DNA of 64,000 bases, from positions 271,492 to 335,491 of the forward strand of contig CAVWOM010000007.1 in NCBI GenBank assembly GCA_963756575.1, read 5' to 3'. Both the position numbers and the translations under genes were made by a program. The stretch is from Palsa-504 sp963756575 (GTDB lineage Bacteria > Actinomycetota > Actinomycetes > Streptosporangiales > Streptosporangiaceae). The notes below the pieces were generated by a model, which saw nothing but the letters and a program-made list of their open reading frames with translations, searched no databases and was not told the origin of the DNA. Positions 17,500 to 25,059 of this stretch are shown here, one piece after another (position 1 is the first letter of the stretch; every line of letters begins with the position of its first letter).

Positions 17500-17790
17500 C
17501 TATCTCCCGAACGGGTCCGTACGTGCCCCGGCGTCGCCCGGCACAGCATGCGGGGTGGCGCTCGCCCACGCCTTCGCCGCGGCCTCCTCGACCGTCCGGC
17601 CGACCTGCTGGGTGATTCCCGGCTCCGCTCCGGCCGCGCCGTGCGGCTGGGAGGTCAGCATGTTCCATCCGAACGCGAGCAGGACGCCGATCGCCAGCGG
17701 GACGATCGTGGACAAGAGCCCGTTCCGGCCCCGGCCACCCAGCCGCCGTCGTGGTTTCTGGCCCCCGCGCCCAGTGTCGGTCCTTTGCAC
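17500..17790 (-). CDS. Single-pass membrane protein, unknown function
   Basis: A 96-residue protein with a basic Gly/Arg-rich cytoplasmic N-terminus, one hydrophobic helix (LLSTIVPLAIGVLLAFGWNML) and an Ala-rich external tail with QQVGRTVEEAAAKAWASA. The GTG start at 17790 is the only plausible one before the helix and its ribosome-binding site is poor. It sits between two same-strand genes with small gaps, so it is probably part of a three-gene operon. Confidence 0.5.
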   Translation of the reverse strand: MQRTDTGRGGQKPRRRLGGRGRNGLLSTIVPLAIGVLLAFGWNMLTSQPHGAAGAEPGITQQVGRTVEEAAAKAWASATPHAVPGDAGARTDPFGR

Positions 17791-17810
17791 GGACAGGGAG
17801 TGTACTCCGG

Positions 17811-19061
17811 TCAGCCGGCCGGGAGCTGCCCGGGAAACAACAGCGCCAGCTGCCGCGGGTACCCGGTGATGAGCCGCAGCTCGTCGTCGGTCAGCGGCTT
17901 GCCGGTCGCGGACGCGCACTGCTGGACCAGGGAGAACGCCAGGTCTTCTGTCCCGTCGGCCAGCTCGATGCCGAGCCCGTCGAGGACGTGCCGGAACCCG
18001 GCCTTGCCGCCGTACTCGCCGGTCAGCACGACCCGGCCCTCCTGCGCGAACCAGTCGGCCGGGAACGGCCCGAGCTCGCCGTCGTCGTACAGCTCGTAGT
18101 TCCCGCGGTCCTTCAGCGCCCCGTCGGCGTGGATGCCCGACTCGTGCGCGAACGCGTTGCGGCCGGTCCCCGGCCAGGCCGGCGGCAGCGGCTGCCCGAA
18201 GGCGTACGCCGCCCACAGGCCGAACCTCCTGGCCCACGACAAGTCGACCGGATCCCCGATCACGGCCGCGTCGCCGACCCCGAACCCGTACCGGAAGGCC
18301 AGGATGCAGGACAGCAGGTCGGCGTTGCCGGCCCGCTCGCCGATCCCGTTCACGCAGGTGTTCACCCAGGCGTCCTGGCCCGCGTCCAGGTCGCCGAGCG
18401 CGCCGGACACCGAGTTGGCCACGGCCATGCCCAGGTCGTTGTGGCAGTGCGTCTCGACCGGCAGGCCGGTCGCGGAGGCGAGCTTGGCGAACCGTTCCCT
18501 GATCCGCCCGGGGGAGTCGCCGCCGATGGTGTCGCAGTACCGCACGCGGGTCGCGCCCGCCTCCTTGGCCGCGAGCGCGAACTCGTGCAGGTAGCCGTCG
18601 TCGGTCCGCGACCCGTCCTCCGCGTTGACGCCGATCGTCGCCGCCCCGGCCGCCCGCGCCACCCGGACGGACGCGGTCATCTCCTCGATGATGGCCGCCC
18701 GGTCCAGCTTGCCGCGGAACTTGTTCGTGATCATCTGATCCGACGTGGAGATCGACAGGTTGTAGTGCCGCAAGCCCCGCCCGTCTACCCGCACGGCGAC
18801 GGCCGATTCGACGTCGGCCGGCACCGCCCGGCACCAGCCGGAAAGACGCAGGTCACCGAACGCGCCCGCCTCCGCCAGGGCCAGGCAGGCCCGGACGTAC
18901 GGCACCTCGTGGAACAGGAACGGGAACCCGATCTCGGACTGCGCCACGCCCAGCCGGCCCAGGTAGAAGTTGACCATGACCTTGCCGAACTTGGACAGGC
19001 CCGTCCGTGCCGTCTGCACTCCGTCCCGGTTGGTCACGTCTAGAAAATGAATCGATGGCAT
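17811..19061 (-). CDS. Isopropylmalate/homocitrate-synthase-family enzyme, possibly Re-citrate-synthase-like
   Basis: A 416-residue DRE-TIM-type Claisen condensing enzyme. Its N-terminal motif reads DVTNRDGVQTAR; the barrel has HCHNDLGMAVANSVSGA and NGIGERAGNADLL; and the FAHESGIHADGAL motif of the homocitrate/isopropylmalate family follows. These enzymes condense acetyl-CoA with a 2-oxo acid. The NRDGVQ start and QSEIGFP stretch remind me of Re-type citrate synthases rather than LeuA, but this is from memory and unconfirmed. There is no LeuA-type regulatory domain. The upstream DNA carries a 19-bp element also found before the HTH-citrate synthase at 20252. Confidence 0.8.
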   Translation of the reverse strand: MPSIHFLDVTNRDGVQTARTGLSKFGKVMVNFYLGRLGVAQSEIGFPFLFHEVPYVRACLALAEAGAFGDLRLSGWCRAVPADVESAVAVRVDGRGLRHYNLSISTSDQMITNKFRGKLDRAAIIEEMTASVRVARAAGAATIGVNAEDGSRTDDGYLHEFALAAKEAGATRVRYCDTIGGDSPGRIRERFAKLASATGLPVETHCHNDLGMAVANSVSGALGDLDAGQDAWVNTCVNGIGERAGNADLLSCILAFRYGFGVGDAAVIGDPVDLSWARRFGLWAAYAFGQPLPPAWPGTGRNAFAHESGIHADGALKDRGNYELYDDGELGPFPADWFAQEGRVVLTGEYGGKAGFRHVLDGLGIELADGTEDLAFSLVQQCASATGKPLTDDELRLITGYPRQLALLFPGQLPAG

Positions 19062-19084
19062 GTCTCCAGATTGACGAGATAATC

Positions 19085-19103
19085 AACCATCGTCAATATT
19101 GAT
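19085..19103 (+). promoter_or_regulatory. Palindromic operator candidate, copy 1
   Basis: AACCATCGTCAATATTGAT, with a perfect 10-bp palindrome TCAATATTGA at 19093-19102. It lies 24 bp before the isopropylmalate/homocitrate-type gene (start 19061, minus strand). A near-identical copy lies before the citrate synthase gene at 20252. Additional AT-rich half-sites surround it: TTGACGA/TCGTCAA (19071-19077 and 19090-19096) and ATTGAT/ATCAAT (19098-19103 and 19108-19113). Confidence 0.65.
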
Positions 19104-19730
19104 TAAAATCAATTATGCCGAACGGGGTGGCGTTAACAGCCCGGCGGCCGGTTCAGCCGGGCTACCTCCTCACGGAGCCGTCCCTCGCCAGCGCGTCTGG
19201 CGCGCCATCGAGAGCGGCCGCGTAGCCGAGCAGCCGCCCGTCACCGGGCGCCCCGGTCACGGCCGACCGCCACCGCCGCAGGGCCGCCTGCCCGCTCGCG
19301 CTGCGCCGCCGGCTGTTCCCGACCCCGCCCGCGAACATGGAGCCGGCCACCCAGAGCCCAGCCGCCCAGGCTAGCCCGTACGGCCGGTGCGCGGCCGCGA
19401 CGGCGGCGGCGACCAGCGCGGCCGGGACGATCAGCAGCAGGCAGAGCAGCCCGATCCGCCGCGCGGTGAGCCGCGCCCTGGTCAGCCCGAGACGGCGCGC
19501 CTCGGCGTCGACCTCCTCCTTGAAGGCCGACATGCACGCGTCTTCCCCGCCGTCGAACCCGTCGCGAGCGCCGGCGCGGGCATCCGGCCCGCCGCGCCCG
19601 CCCGCAGCGCCACGTGCGCCAGCACCCGCCGCTCGAACGGCGCCAGCCCCCCGCCCGGCGTCCGCTCCGGTACCACGCACATCGCTGGCCCCGGCCCGCT
19701 GACTCACCTGACCCGCTGGTCCCGCCCCGA

Positions 19731-19775
19731 GCCGCCCCGCCTGGGGCCGCCCCGCCTGGGGCCGCCCCGCCTGGC
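19731..19775 (+). repeat. Three 15-bp tandem repeats in the broken gene
   Basis: Units GCCGCCCCGCCTGGG at 19731-19745 and 19746-19760 are perfect; the third (19761-19775) ends in C. In the broken frame they encode GGAAP-type repeats next to the first frameshift. Confidence 0.8.
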
Positions 19776-19873
19776 CCGTTCGGCGCCTGCACCTGGAACC
19801 AGCCGCGTGCGGCCAGGTCGACCAGGGTGGCCCCGAAGCCGAGCTTGTCCAGCCACCCGGCCAGCAAGCTGAT

Positions 19874-19957
19874 GACCGCGGGCCGCGTGCCGTCGACCGC
19901 GGGCCGCGTGCCGTCGACCGCGGGCCGCGTGCCGTCGACCGCGCGCCGCGTGCCGTC
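19874..19957 (+). repeat. Four 21-bp tandem repeats encoding VDGTRP units
   Basis: Unit GACCGCGGGCCGCGTGCCGT plus C is repeated at 19874, 19895, 19916 and 19937, the last with one change. The 21-bp length keeps the reading frame, giving a seven-residue repeat (AVDGTRP) on the minus strand. Confidence 0.85.
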
Positions 19958-20199
19958 GACCGCCTGCTGATCGGGGCCATCCACGCGACGCGGCCGGGGC
20001 GGTGGGACGATCAGCAGCACCACGAACAAGGACAGCCACGCCGTGCAGGCCATGACGGCCACAGGAAACACGGCATTTCCCTCCGACCCCAGCTCTCACC
20101 GAAGTCCCGGCCGCCGCCGCCCTCCGGCCCTCTTCCCCCGCTGTCCCTGTCACGGCCCCGGTGGCCACCCGGTTCAGTCGTCATGATTGACAAAAACTG

Positions 20200-20218
20200 A
20201 ACCCTCGTCAATATTGAT
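20200..20218 (+). promoter_or_regulatory. Palindromic operator candidate, copy 2
   Basis: AACCCTCGTCAATATTGAT, 18 of 19 bases identical to 19085-19103, with the same TCAATATTGA palindrome (20208-20217). It ends 33 bp before the citrate synthase ATG at 20252, within an AT-rich island (20183-20230). The shared TTGAC at 20188-20192, 7-8 bp before the conserved block, also resembles the first copy. Confidence 0.65.
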
Positions 20219-20251
20219 GAATTCAATATCCGGACCTGACCGCGGGGACGC

Positions 20252-21517
20252 ATGGCCGACTTCCTGACCGCCACCGAGGCCGCCCGCCGGCTGGGCGTCA
20301 AGCCCGCCACCCTCTACGCGTACGTCAGCCGCGGCGTGCTGACCCGGGCCAAGGCCCCGGACGGCCGGGCCAGCCGGTTCAGCGCGGACGAAGTCGAGCG
20401 GCTGGCCCGGCGCGGCCGCCCCCGTCGGCCCGCCGGGACCGTGGACATCACGGTGGAATCGGCTATCACCGAGCTCACCGCGGACAGCCTCCGTTACCGC
20501 GGCCTGGATGCCATGCGCCTGGCCGTCACCCGGACCTTCGAGGAGATCGCCGAGCTGCTCTGGACGGGCGAGCTCCGGCCGGCCGGAGAGCCGTGGCGGG
20601 CACGCCCCGCGGCACTGGCGGCCGGCCGGGGCGCGCAGGCCGCGCTGCCCGCCGGGATCCTGCCGCTCGAGCGGCTCCAGGTGATCGTCCCGGCCATGGC
20701 GGCCGCCGACCCGCTCCGGCTCCAGCTCGACCAGTCGGCGGTGATCGCGGCCGGCCGGAACATCATCGCCGGCATGGTCGGCTGCCTGCCCCCGGCGGGC
20801 GGTCCCGGCCAGCCGCCAGCGGAGGCCGGCGCCCGGGACGCATCGCCTCCTGACACCGCGGCGGACCGCCCCGGCCCCATCGCGGATCGGCTGTGGGACC
20901 GGCTCTGCGCCCACCGGGCCAGTCCCGGGCTGCTGCGGGCGGCTTCCGCCGCGCTGGTGCTGCTGGCCGACCACGAGCTGGCCGCCTCCACGCTGGCCGC
21001 CCGGGCCGCCGCCTCGGTCCGGGCCGACCCCTACGCCGTGGTCGGGACCGGCCTGGGCGCGGTCAGCGGCGCGCTGCACGGCGGGGCGTCCCTGGGCGCG
21101 GAGACACTGCTGGCCGCGGCCAGCAGCCCGGACGACGTGCCCCGGGTGGTCGCCGAACTGCTGCGCCGGGGCGAGAAGGTGCCTGGCTTCGGGCACTTCG
21201 TGTACCGCGGCGGCGACCCGCGCGCCATCGTCCTGCTCGACCTGGTGCGCCGCGCCGCGCCCAAGTCGGGTCAGCTCGCGGTGGCCGAGGCCGTCCTCGC
21301 CGAGGTCCGGGCCAAGTCCCTGCCCGAACCCAACATCGACTTCGCCCTCGCCACCCTGGCCCGGGTGGCGGGCATGGTCCGCGGCGCGGGGGAGGCGTTC
21401 TTCGCGGTCTCCAGGACGGCGGGCTGGGTCGCCCACGCCCTGGAGGCCTACTCCGGGCCGGGCCCGCTGCGCCCCCGCGCCGTCTACACCGGCCGGCCCG
21501 CGGTCAGTGAGGCCTAG
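20252..21517 (+). CDS. Citrate synthase-family protein with N-terminal helix-turn-helix
   Basis: A 421-residue protein. Residues ~1-60 form an excisionase/MerR-like DNA-binding domain (LTATEAARRLGVKPATLYAY, then SRFSADEVERLARR). The rest is a Si-type citrate synthase with the catalytic residues kept: His276 (GALHGGASLG), His315 (KVPGFGHFVYRGGDPRA) and Asp363 (EPNIDFALA). It should condense acetyl-CoA and oxaloacetate or a related pair. A DNA-binding domain on a metabolic enzyme suggests self- or pathway regulation, and the palindrome just upstream is an obvious candidate target. RBS GGGGA precedes ATG. Confidence 0.9.
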   Translation: MADFLTATEAARRLGVKPATLYAYVSRGVLTRAKAPDGRASRFSADEVERLARRGRPRRPAGTVDITVESAITELTADSLRYRGLDAMRLAVTRTFEEIAELLWTGELRPAGEPWRARPAALAAGRGAQAALPAGILPLERLQVIVPAMAAADPLRLQLDQSAVIAAGRNIIAGMVGCLPPAGGPGQPPAEAGARDASPPDTAADRPGPIADRLWDRLCAHRASPGLLRAASAALVLLADHELAASTLAARAAASVRADPYAVVGTGLGAVSGALHGGASLGAETLLAAASSPDDVPRVVAELLRRGEKVPGFGHFVYRGGDPRAIVLLDLVRRAAPKSGQLAVAEAVLAEVRAKSLPEPNIDFALATLARVAGMVRGAGEAFFAVSRTAGWVAHALEAYSGPGPLRPRAVYTGRPAVSEA

Positions 21518-21519
21518 CG

Positions 21520-22035
21520 TTACTCCCCGGTGACGCCGTCGATCTGCTCGCGCAGCAGGTCGGCGTGGCCCAGGTGCCGCGCGTACTCCTCGATCATGTG
21601 CAGGTAGATGAGGCGCAGCGACATGACCTCGCCGCTCCTCTCGTGGGTCAAGGTGTCCTCCAGGGACGCGTTGGCCACGGCCGCGTCGGCCAGCTTGAAC
21701 TCCTCGGTGAGCCGGGCGTAGTCGGCGGCGGCCCGGGCCGGGTCGGTGCCCCCGAACTCGGCTTCCGGGCCAGGAGGGTACGGAAGGTCGACCGGCTCGC
21801 CCGCGAACCGCCGCCGGAACCACACCCGCTCCACCTTGGTCAGGTGCCGGATCAGGCCGAGCAGCGACAGATCCGACGGCGGTATCGGCCGGCGGGCCAG
21901 TTCCTCGCCGGTCAGGCCGGCGCACTTGTGGAGCAGCGTCGCCCGCTGCCAGTCGAGGTACGCCTGCAGCATCGGCCGCTCAGGCCCCGTCAGCGGCCCC
22001 TCCGGCCGTTCTACCTCCGGTGCTTTCCATGTCAC
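21520..22035 (-). CDS. DinB-superfamily protein (DUF664)
   Basis: A 171-residue four-helix-bundle protein of the DinB/DUF664 type, with LQAYLDWQRATLLHKCAGL, LLGLIRHLTKVERVWF and MIEEYARHLGHADLLREQIDG. Histidines in these segments form the usual metal site (LIRHL and ARHLGHAD). The family includes mycothiol-dependent transferases in actinobacteria, but the activity here is unknown. Start GTG 22035. Convergent with the citrate synthase gene, 2 bp between stops. Confidence 0.85.
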   Translation of the reverse strand: MTWKAPEVERPEGPLTGPERPMLQAYLDWQRATLLHKCAGLTGEELARRPIPPSDLSLLGLIRHLTKVERVWFRRRFAGEPVDLPYPPGPEAEFGGTDPARAAADYARLTEEFKLADAAVANASLEDTLTHERSGEVMSLRLIYLHMIEEYARHLGHADLLREQIDGVTGE

Positions 22036-22053
22036 CGCGACATCATCGCACGG

Positions 22054-22836
22054 TTAGCGCAGCGCGGGCCGCTCCGGCGGGCGGGTGGCGATCTCCACCG
22101 TGCCCTTGTAGGCGATGCCGCGCACGTGGATCACCGGTGCGTCGGCCGGCAGGCGGTAGCCGGGATCCTCGTCATCCTGGCCCTGGGTGACGCCGAAGCC
22201 GGTCATCTCCACCCTCACGTTCGGCGGGACCAAGATGGTCACCCGTGACTTGTAGGCCACCGCCACGAACGTGGTGACCGGCCCGCTGAGCTCGGCCGCC
22301 CGCAGGTCCAGCCAGCCACTGCCCTTGTAGACCACGGTCGTGTAACGCTCCGGCACCCGCCAGCGCCCGGCCCGCCGCACCGAGCTCTTCAGCGCGACCG
22401 CGAACCGCCCCGGACTAGGCCCGGCCACGACCGGCCCGGCCCCAGCCGGCGCCGCGGGCAGGTCGGCCAACAGCCCCTCCAGCTCACCCTGCGTCCGCGC
22501 CGTAAGCGCAGCCCGGGTCCGCTCATCGAACTCCGCATCATCCAGCCGCCCCTCAGCGAACGCATCCTGCACCCGCTGCACCACCACATCCCGCTCCCGA
22601 TCCGAAGCCCGCGTACTAAGCCCCGCCCTCTCAGCCCCCCGCTCCACCCCAACCCCAACCCCAGCCCCAGCTCCGGTCCCGGTCCCTGCCCCAGTCCCGG
22701 TCCCGGTCCCTGCTCCGGTCCCGGTCCCTGCTCCGGTCCCGGTCCCTGCTCCGGTCCCGGTCCCTGTCGTCCCGGTCCCGGTCTCAGCTCCAGTCCCAGC
22801 TTCCTCTGACGCCCCCGCGCCCACGTCCGTGGTCAC
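22054..22836 (-). CDS. DUF1707 (SHOCT-like) cell-wall-related protein with repetitive Gly/Thr linker
   Basis: A 260-residue protein. An N-terminal low-complexity Gly/Thr/Ala stretch (~10-75) leads into a DUF1707 domain (RASDRERDVVVQRVQDAFAE, GRLDDAEFDERTRAAL, TQGELEGLLADLP). A C-terminal beta-rich DUF2154/LiaF-like region follows, with VAVAYKSRVTILVPPNVRVE. DUF1707 proteins are typical actinobacterial membrane- or wall-associated factors. GTG 22836 follows GGAGGAG about eight bases upstream; an ATG inside that spacer hits a stop at once. Confidence 0.8.
   Translation of the reverse strand: MTTDVGAGASEEAGTGAETGTGTTGTGTGAGTGTGAGTGTGAGTGTGTGAGTGTGAGAGVGVGVERGAERAGLSTRASDRERDVVVQRVQDAFAEGRLDDAEFDERTRAALTARTQGELEGLLADLPAAPAGAGPVVAGPSPGRFAVALKSSVRRAGRWRVPERYTTVVYKGSGWLDLRAAELSGPVTTFVAVAYKSRVTILVPPNVRVEMTGFGVTQGQDDEDPGYRLPADAPVIHVRGIAYKGTVEIATRPPERPALR
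22670..22765 (+). repeat. 18-bp tandem repeats inside the DUF1707 gene
   Basis: GCTCCGGTCCCGGTCCCT occurs at 22670, 22712, 22730 and 22748, with a related 24-bp unit at 22688-22711. It encodes the Gly-Thr-Gly-Ala linker and stays in frame because the period is divisible by three. Copy number is likely to vary between strains. Confidence 0.85.
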
Positions 22837-23029
22837 TATGACATCTCCTCCCGTTCGACAAGATCGAGATGTATCGTAACCTGTCACCCGGTCCCTTGCG
22901 AAGCCTCGGGCGCAAGCCGCGGACGGGCCGCCGCGCGGTCCGCGGTTCCCGGAATCTCGGTGGCCGCATCCGTCCCGACCGCCACACCATCACCGGCAGC
23001 GGCCACGATGCCCGCTGCTATGCAGCCAC

Positions 23030-23094
23030 CTAACCGGGTCGATGGAGCATCCACCCGGCTTTTAACCGGGTCGATGCTGCATTGACCCGGTTAG
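23030..23094. repeat. Two tandem ~30-bp hairpin units
   Basis: TAACCGGGTCGATG occurs at 23031-23044 and 23063-23076. Each copy is followed by GCAT and ACCCGG, so each ~30-bp unit can fold with a CCGGGT/ACCCGG stem. The outer arms CTAACCGGGTC (23030-23040) and GACCCGGTTAG (23084-23094) also form a perfect 11-bp inverted repeat. Confidence 0.7.
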
Positions 23095-23115
23095 TTCCCC
23101 GCCGCTTTGGGGCGT

Positions 23116-23153
23116 GAGTAGCCCAGGGTGAGATGAGTAGCCCAGGGTGAGAT
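23116..23153 (+). repeat. Perfect 19-bp tandem duplication
   Basis: GAGTAGCCCAGGGTGAGAT is present at 23116-23134 and again at 23135-23153 with no spacer. No function is evident. Confidence 0.85.
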
Positions 23154-23282
23154 GGGGTGCGGCTCCTGCCGGGTGAAGAGCCTGGCGCCGCCGCAGGCCA
23201 CGCTTCCGGGCTCACGCGCCGACCCCGACAGGTACACCCGTCCCACAGCTCCCGTCCGCCACCGGACGCCAACCGGCGGCAG

Positions 23283-23326
23283 TCACCTCGATGTGACGCT
23301 ACGGTGGCCAGCGCCACCTCGATGTG
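23283..23326. promoter_or_regulatory. Pair of small palindromes with compensatory change
   Basis: GTCACCTCGATGTGAC (23283-23298 approx.) and GCCACCTCGATGTGGC (23313-23328 approx.) share the core CACCTCGATGTG at a 30-bp centre-to-centre distance, three helical turns. The second stem pair is T-A in one and C-G in the other, so dyad symmetry is kept while sequence changes. This fits a dimeric regulator binding twice on one DNA face. Inference. Confidence 0.45.
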
Positions 23327-23590
23327 GCATCGCGGTGGTTCATGAGACCGCCCGGGCGGCTCCCGCTGGTACCGCACGCTCCGCCGGAATCAGCCGTCCC
23401 AATCAGGGCCACTCACCGCATGAGCCGCACCACGGAACATCAATCCAGTTCGGCCGCCCCAGGCGCGGGAGTTACGGACCGCAGGAGTTTCGCGGGATCT
23501 GCGATGCGACTTACCGGGTCTGCCAGAGAGTACCCGGGGCCCGCTCCAAGGGAAGCCGCATCCCGTCCTTCCCTAGTTGAGCCGATTAGA

Positions 23591-23709
23591 CTAAGAAAAA
23601 TTTAGCAAGATATAGGGCTTTCTTTGCTGACCCGATTTGGTCAGATGCGCGGCGGCTTCGAGGTCCGGTTATAGGTAAACTTGCGTATAGTCGACTTAAT
23701 TTTTCTTAG
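23591..23709. promoter_or_regulatory. AT-rich 12-bp inverted repeat upstream of the MFS gene
   Basis: CTAAGAAAAATT at 23591-23602 is mirrored exactly by AATTTTTCTTAG at 23698-23709. A smaller dyad CTGACC/GGTCAG (23627-23632 and 23639-23644) lies between. The A/T composition stands out strongly against ~72% GC surroundings. A promoter and operator pair for the MFS gene is the likeliest reading; MarR- or TetR-like control is only a guess. Confidence 0.5.
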
Positions 23710-23755
23710 TTGTCAGGATTGTGTGACCGGAAGGCCGGTGCCACGATCGGACGGC

Positions 23756-25000
23756 ATGGGGCATGAGTGGCTGCGAAACCGGGCCGGCGTGCTGGCGGAG
23801 CCGAGCTTCCGCCGGTTCTACACGGGGTATGTCACCTCCTTGCTCGGCTCATCGATGTCGACCGTGGCCGTCGCCTGGGCCGTGCTGGACAGCGGGGCGG
23901 GCGCGACCAGCCTGGGGTACGTGTTCGCGGCCGGGGTGGTGCCTCAGGTGCTGGTGCTGCCGGCGGCCGGGGCGGTCGCGGACCGGTTCGGGCGGCGCCG
24001 GGTGATGCTCGCCGCGGACACGCTCCGCTGCGCCGCGCAGGGAGCACTGGCCGGCGCGGTGCTCGCAGGCCGGCCCGCGCTCTGGGTCTTCGTCCTGCTG
24101 GCCTGGCTCGTGGGTACGGGCGAGGCGTTTTTCACCCCGGCCCTGGATGCGCTCACGGTCGAGATAGCGCCGCCTGGCCAGCTCGGCAACGCCAACGCCC
24201 TGTACGGGCTGGCCTCGTCGGCGACCAGGATCGCCGGGCCCGCGCTCGGCGGCGTGCTGGTCGCGCTGGCCGGGCCGGGCGTCGTGGTGGCGGCGGACGC
24301 GGCCTCTTACGCGGTCAGCGTGCTCGCCCTGAGCCTGCTCCGCGTCCCCGCCCGCCCCGCCGGGGCGGCGCGGGAGGCGCGCCGGCCGCTATGGCGTGAC
24401 ATGGCCGAAGGCTGGTCGCAGTTCCGGTCCCGGACCTGGCTATGGGTGACCAGCGTGCAGTTCGCCTTCTTCAACCTGATCACCTGGGCGCCCTGGATGC
24501 TGCTGGGGCCGGTCGTAGCCCATGCCCGCCTGGGCGGCGCGGCGGTCTGGGGCGCGATCATGGCGGCTCAGGGCGCGGGGGCGATCGCGGCGGGCCTGCT
24601 CGCGCTCGGCCGTCGGCCCGGGCGGCCGATGGTCGTCGCGACGATCGGCACGTTCTGCTACGCGTTGCCGGATCTCCCCATGGCCCTGCACGCCCCGGCC
24701 GGGTGGGTGGCCGCGGCCGCGTTCTGCTGCGGCGCGGGCTCGGCCGTCTCCGGCATCTTCTACGGCACCGCCCTGCAGCAGCAGGTACCACCGGAGTTCA
24801 TCGCCCGGGTCAGCTCGCTCACCCTGTTCCCGGCCTACGGGATCGGCGTGATCGGGTATGCCATCGACGGGCCGCTGGCCGCCGCGTTCGGCCCGGCCGC
24901 GGTCTTCGCCGTGGGCGCGGCCTACGGCCTGCTGAGCAGCGCGTCCGTGCTGATGCTGCGCTCTGTCCGCGCCGTCACCTGGACGGAGAAAAGCACCTGA
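23756..25000 (+). CDS. MFS transporter (drug-efflux-like)
   Basis: About 414 residues with twelve predicted helices and the major-facilitator loop motif GAVADRFGRRRVMLAADTLR between helices 2 and 3. A second-half loop GRRPGRPMVVATIG corresponds to the pseudo-repeat. The family is close to macrolide/antibiotic exporters of the enterobactin-exporter type with an N-terminal FRRFYTGYVTSLLGSSM. Start: ATG 23756 is chosen, although GTG 23738 after GGAAGG is an alternative. An upstream extension from 23681 would run through the AT-rich palindrome. Confidence 0.85.
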   Translation: MGHEWLRNRAGVLAEPSFRRFYTGYVTSLLGSSMSTVAVAWAVLDSGAGATSLGYVFAAGVVPQVLVLPAAGAVADRFGRRRVMLAADTLRCAAQGALAGAVLAGRPALWVFVLLAWLVGTGEAFFTPALDALTVEIAPPGQLGNANALYGLASSATRIAGPALGGVLVALAGPGVVVAADAASYAVSVLALSLLRVPARPAGAAREARRPLWRDMAEGWSQFRSRTWLWVTSVQFAFFNLITWAPWMLLGPVVAHARLGGAAVWGAIMAAQGAGAIAAGLLALGRRPGRPMVVATIGTFCYALPDLPMALHAPAGWVAAAAFCCGAGSAVSGIFYGTALQQQVPPEFIARVSSLTLFPAYGIGVIGYAIDGPLAAAFGPAAVFAVGAAYGLLSSASVLMLRSVRAVTWTEKST

Positions 25001-25059
25001 ACCTTTTACCGCCCTCAGGTAGTCGTACTAGCGGGCTTGTCGGGCAGACCGGAGGGGCC

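Larger units (their letters stand above)
19162..20071 (-). pseudogene. DUF2207-like membrane protein C-terminal region, broken by two frameshifts
   Basis: Three minus-strand frames join into one DUF2207-like protein. The first (start ATG 20071) has an N-terminal helix, four VDGTRP repeats and LVDLAARGWFQVQ. The second has VVPERTPGGGLAPFERRVLA to about ALATG. The third has FDGGEDACMSAFKEEVDAEA and two helices ending at 19162. The first break lies at about 19681-19706 and the second near 19557; each is explained by one missing base in a G/C-rich run. The N-terminal DUF2207 domain is absent. It may be a decayed gene or a sequencing artefact. Confidence 0.65.
22837..23755. other. ~0.9-kb repeat-rich intergenic region
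   Basis: Divergent genes flank this stretch (DUF1707 leftward, MFS transporter rightward). I see no gene: short open frames at 23152-23605 lack ribosome-binding sites and family features. It carries four different repeat arrangements: two tandem hairpins (23030-23094), a 19-bp tandem duplication (23116-23153), a hairpin pair with a compensatory base change (23283-23326) and an AT-rich 12-bp inverted repeat (23591-23709). Its regulatory density is unusual for the window. Confidence 0.6.

Noticed and set aside
22670..22765. CRISPR-like repeat array
   Set aside because: The repeats are direct, back-to-back and in frame inside a coding sequence without unique spacers, so they are a coding minisatellite.
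23152..23605. Short plus-strand frames upstream of the MFS gene
   Set aside because: They run through palindromes, have no ribosome-binding site and show no recognisable features.
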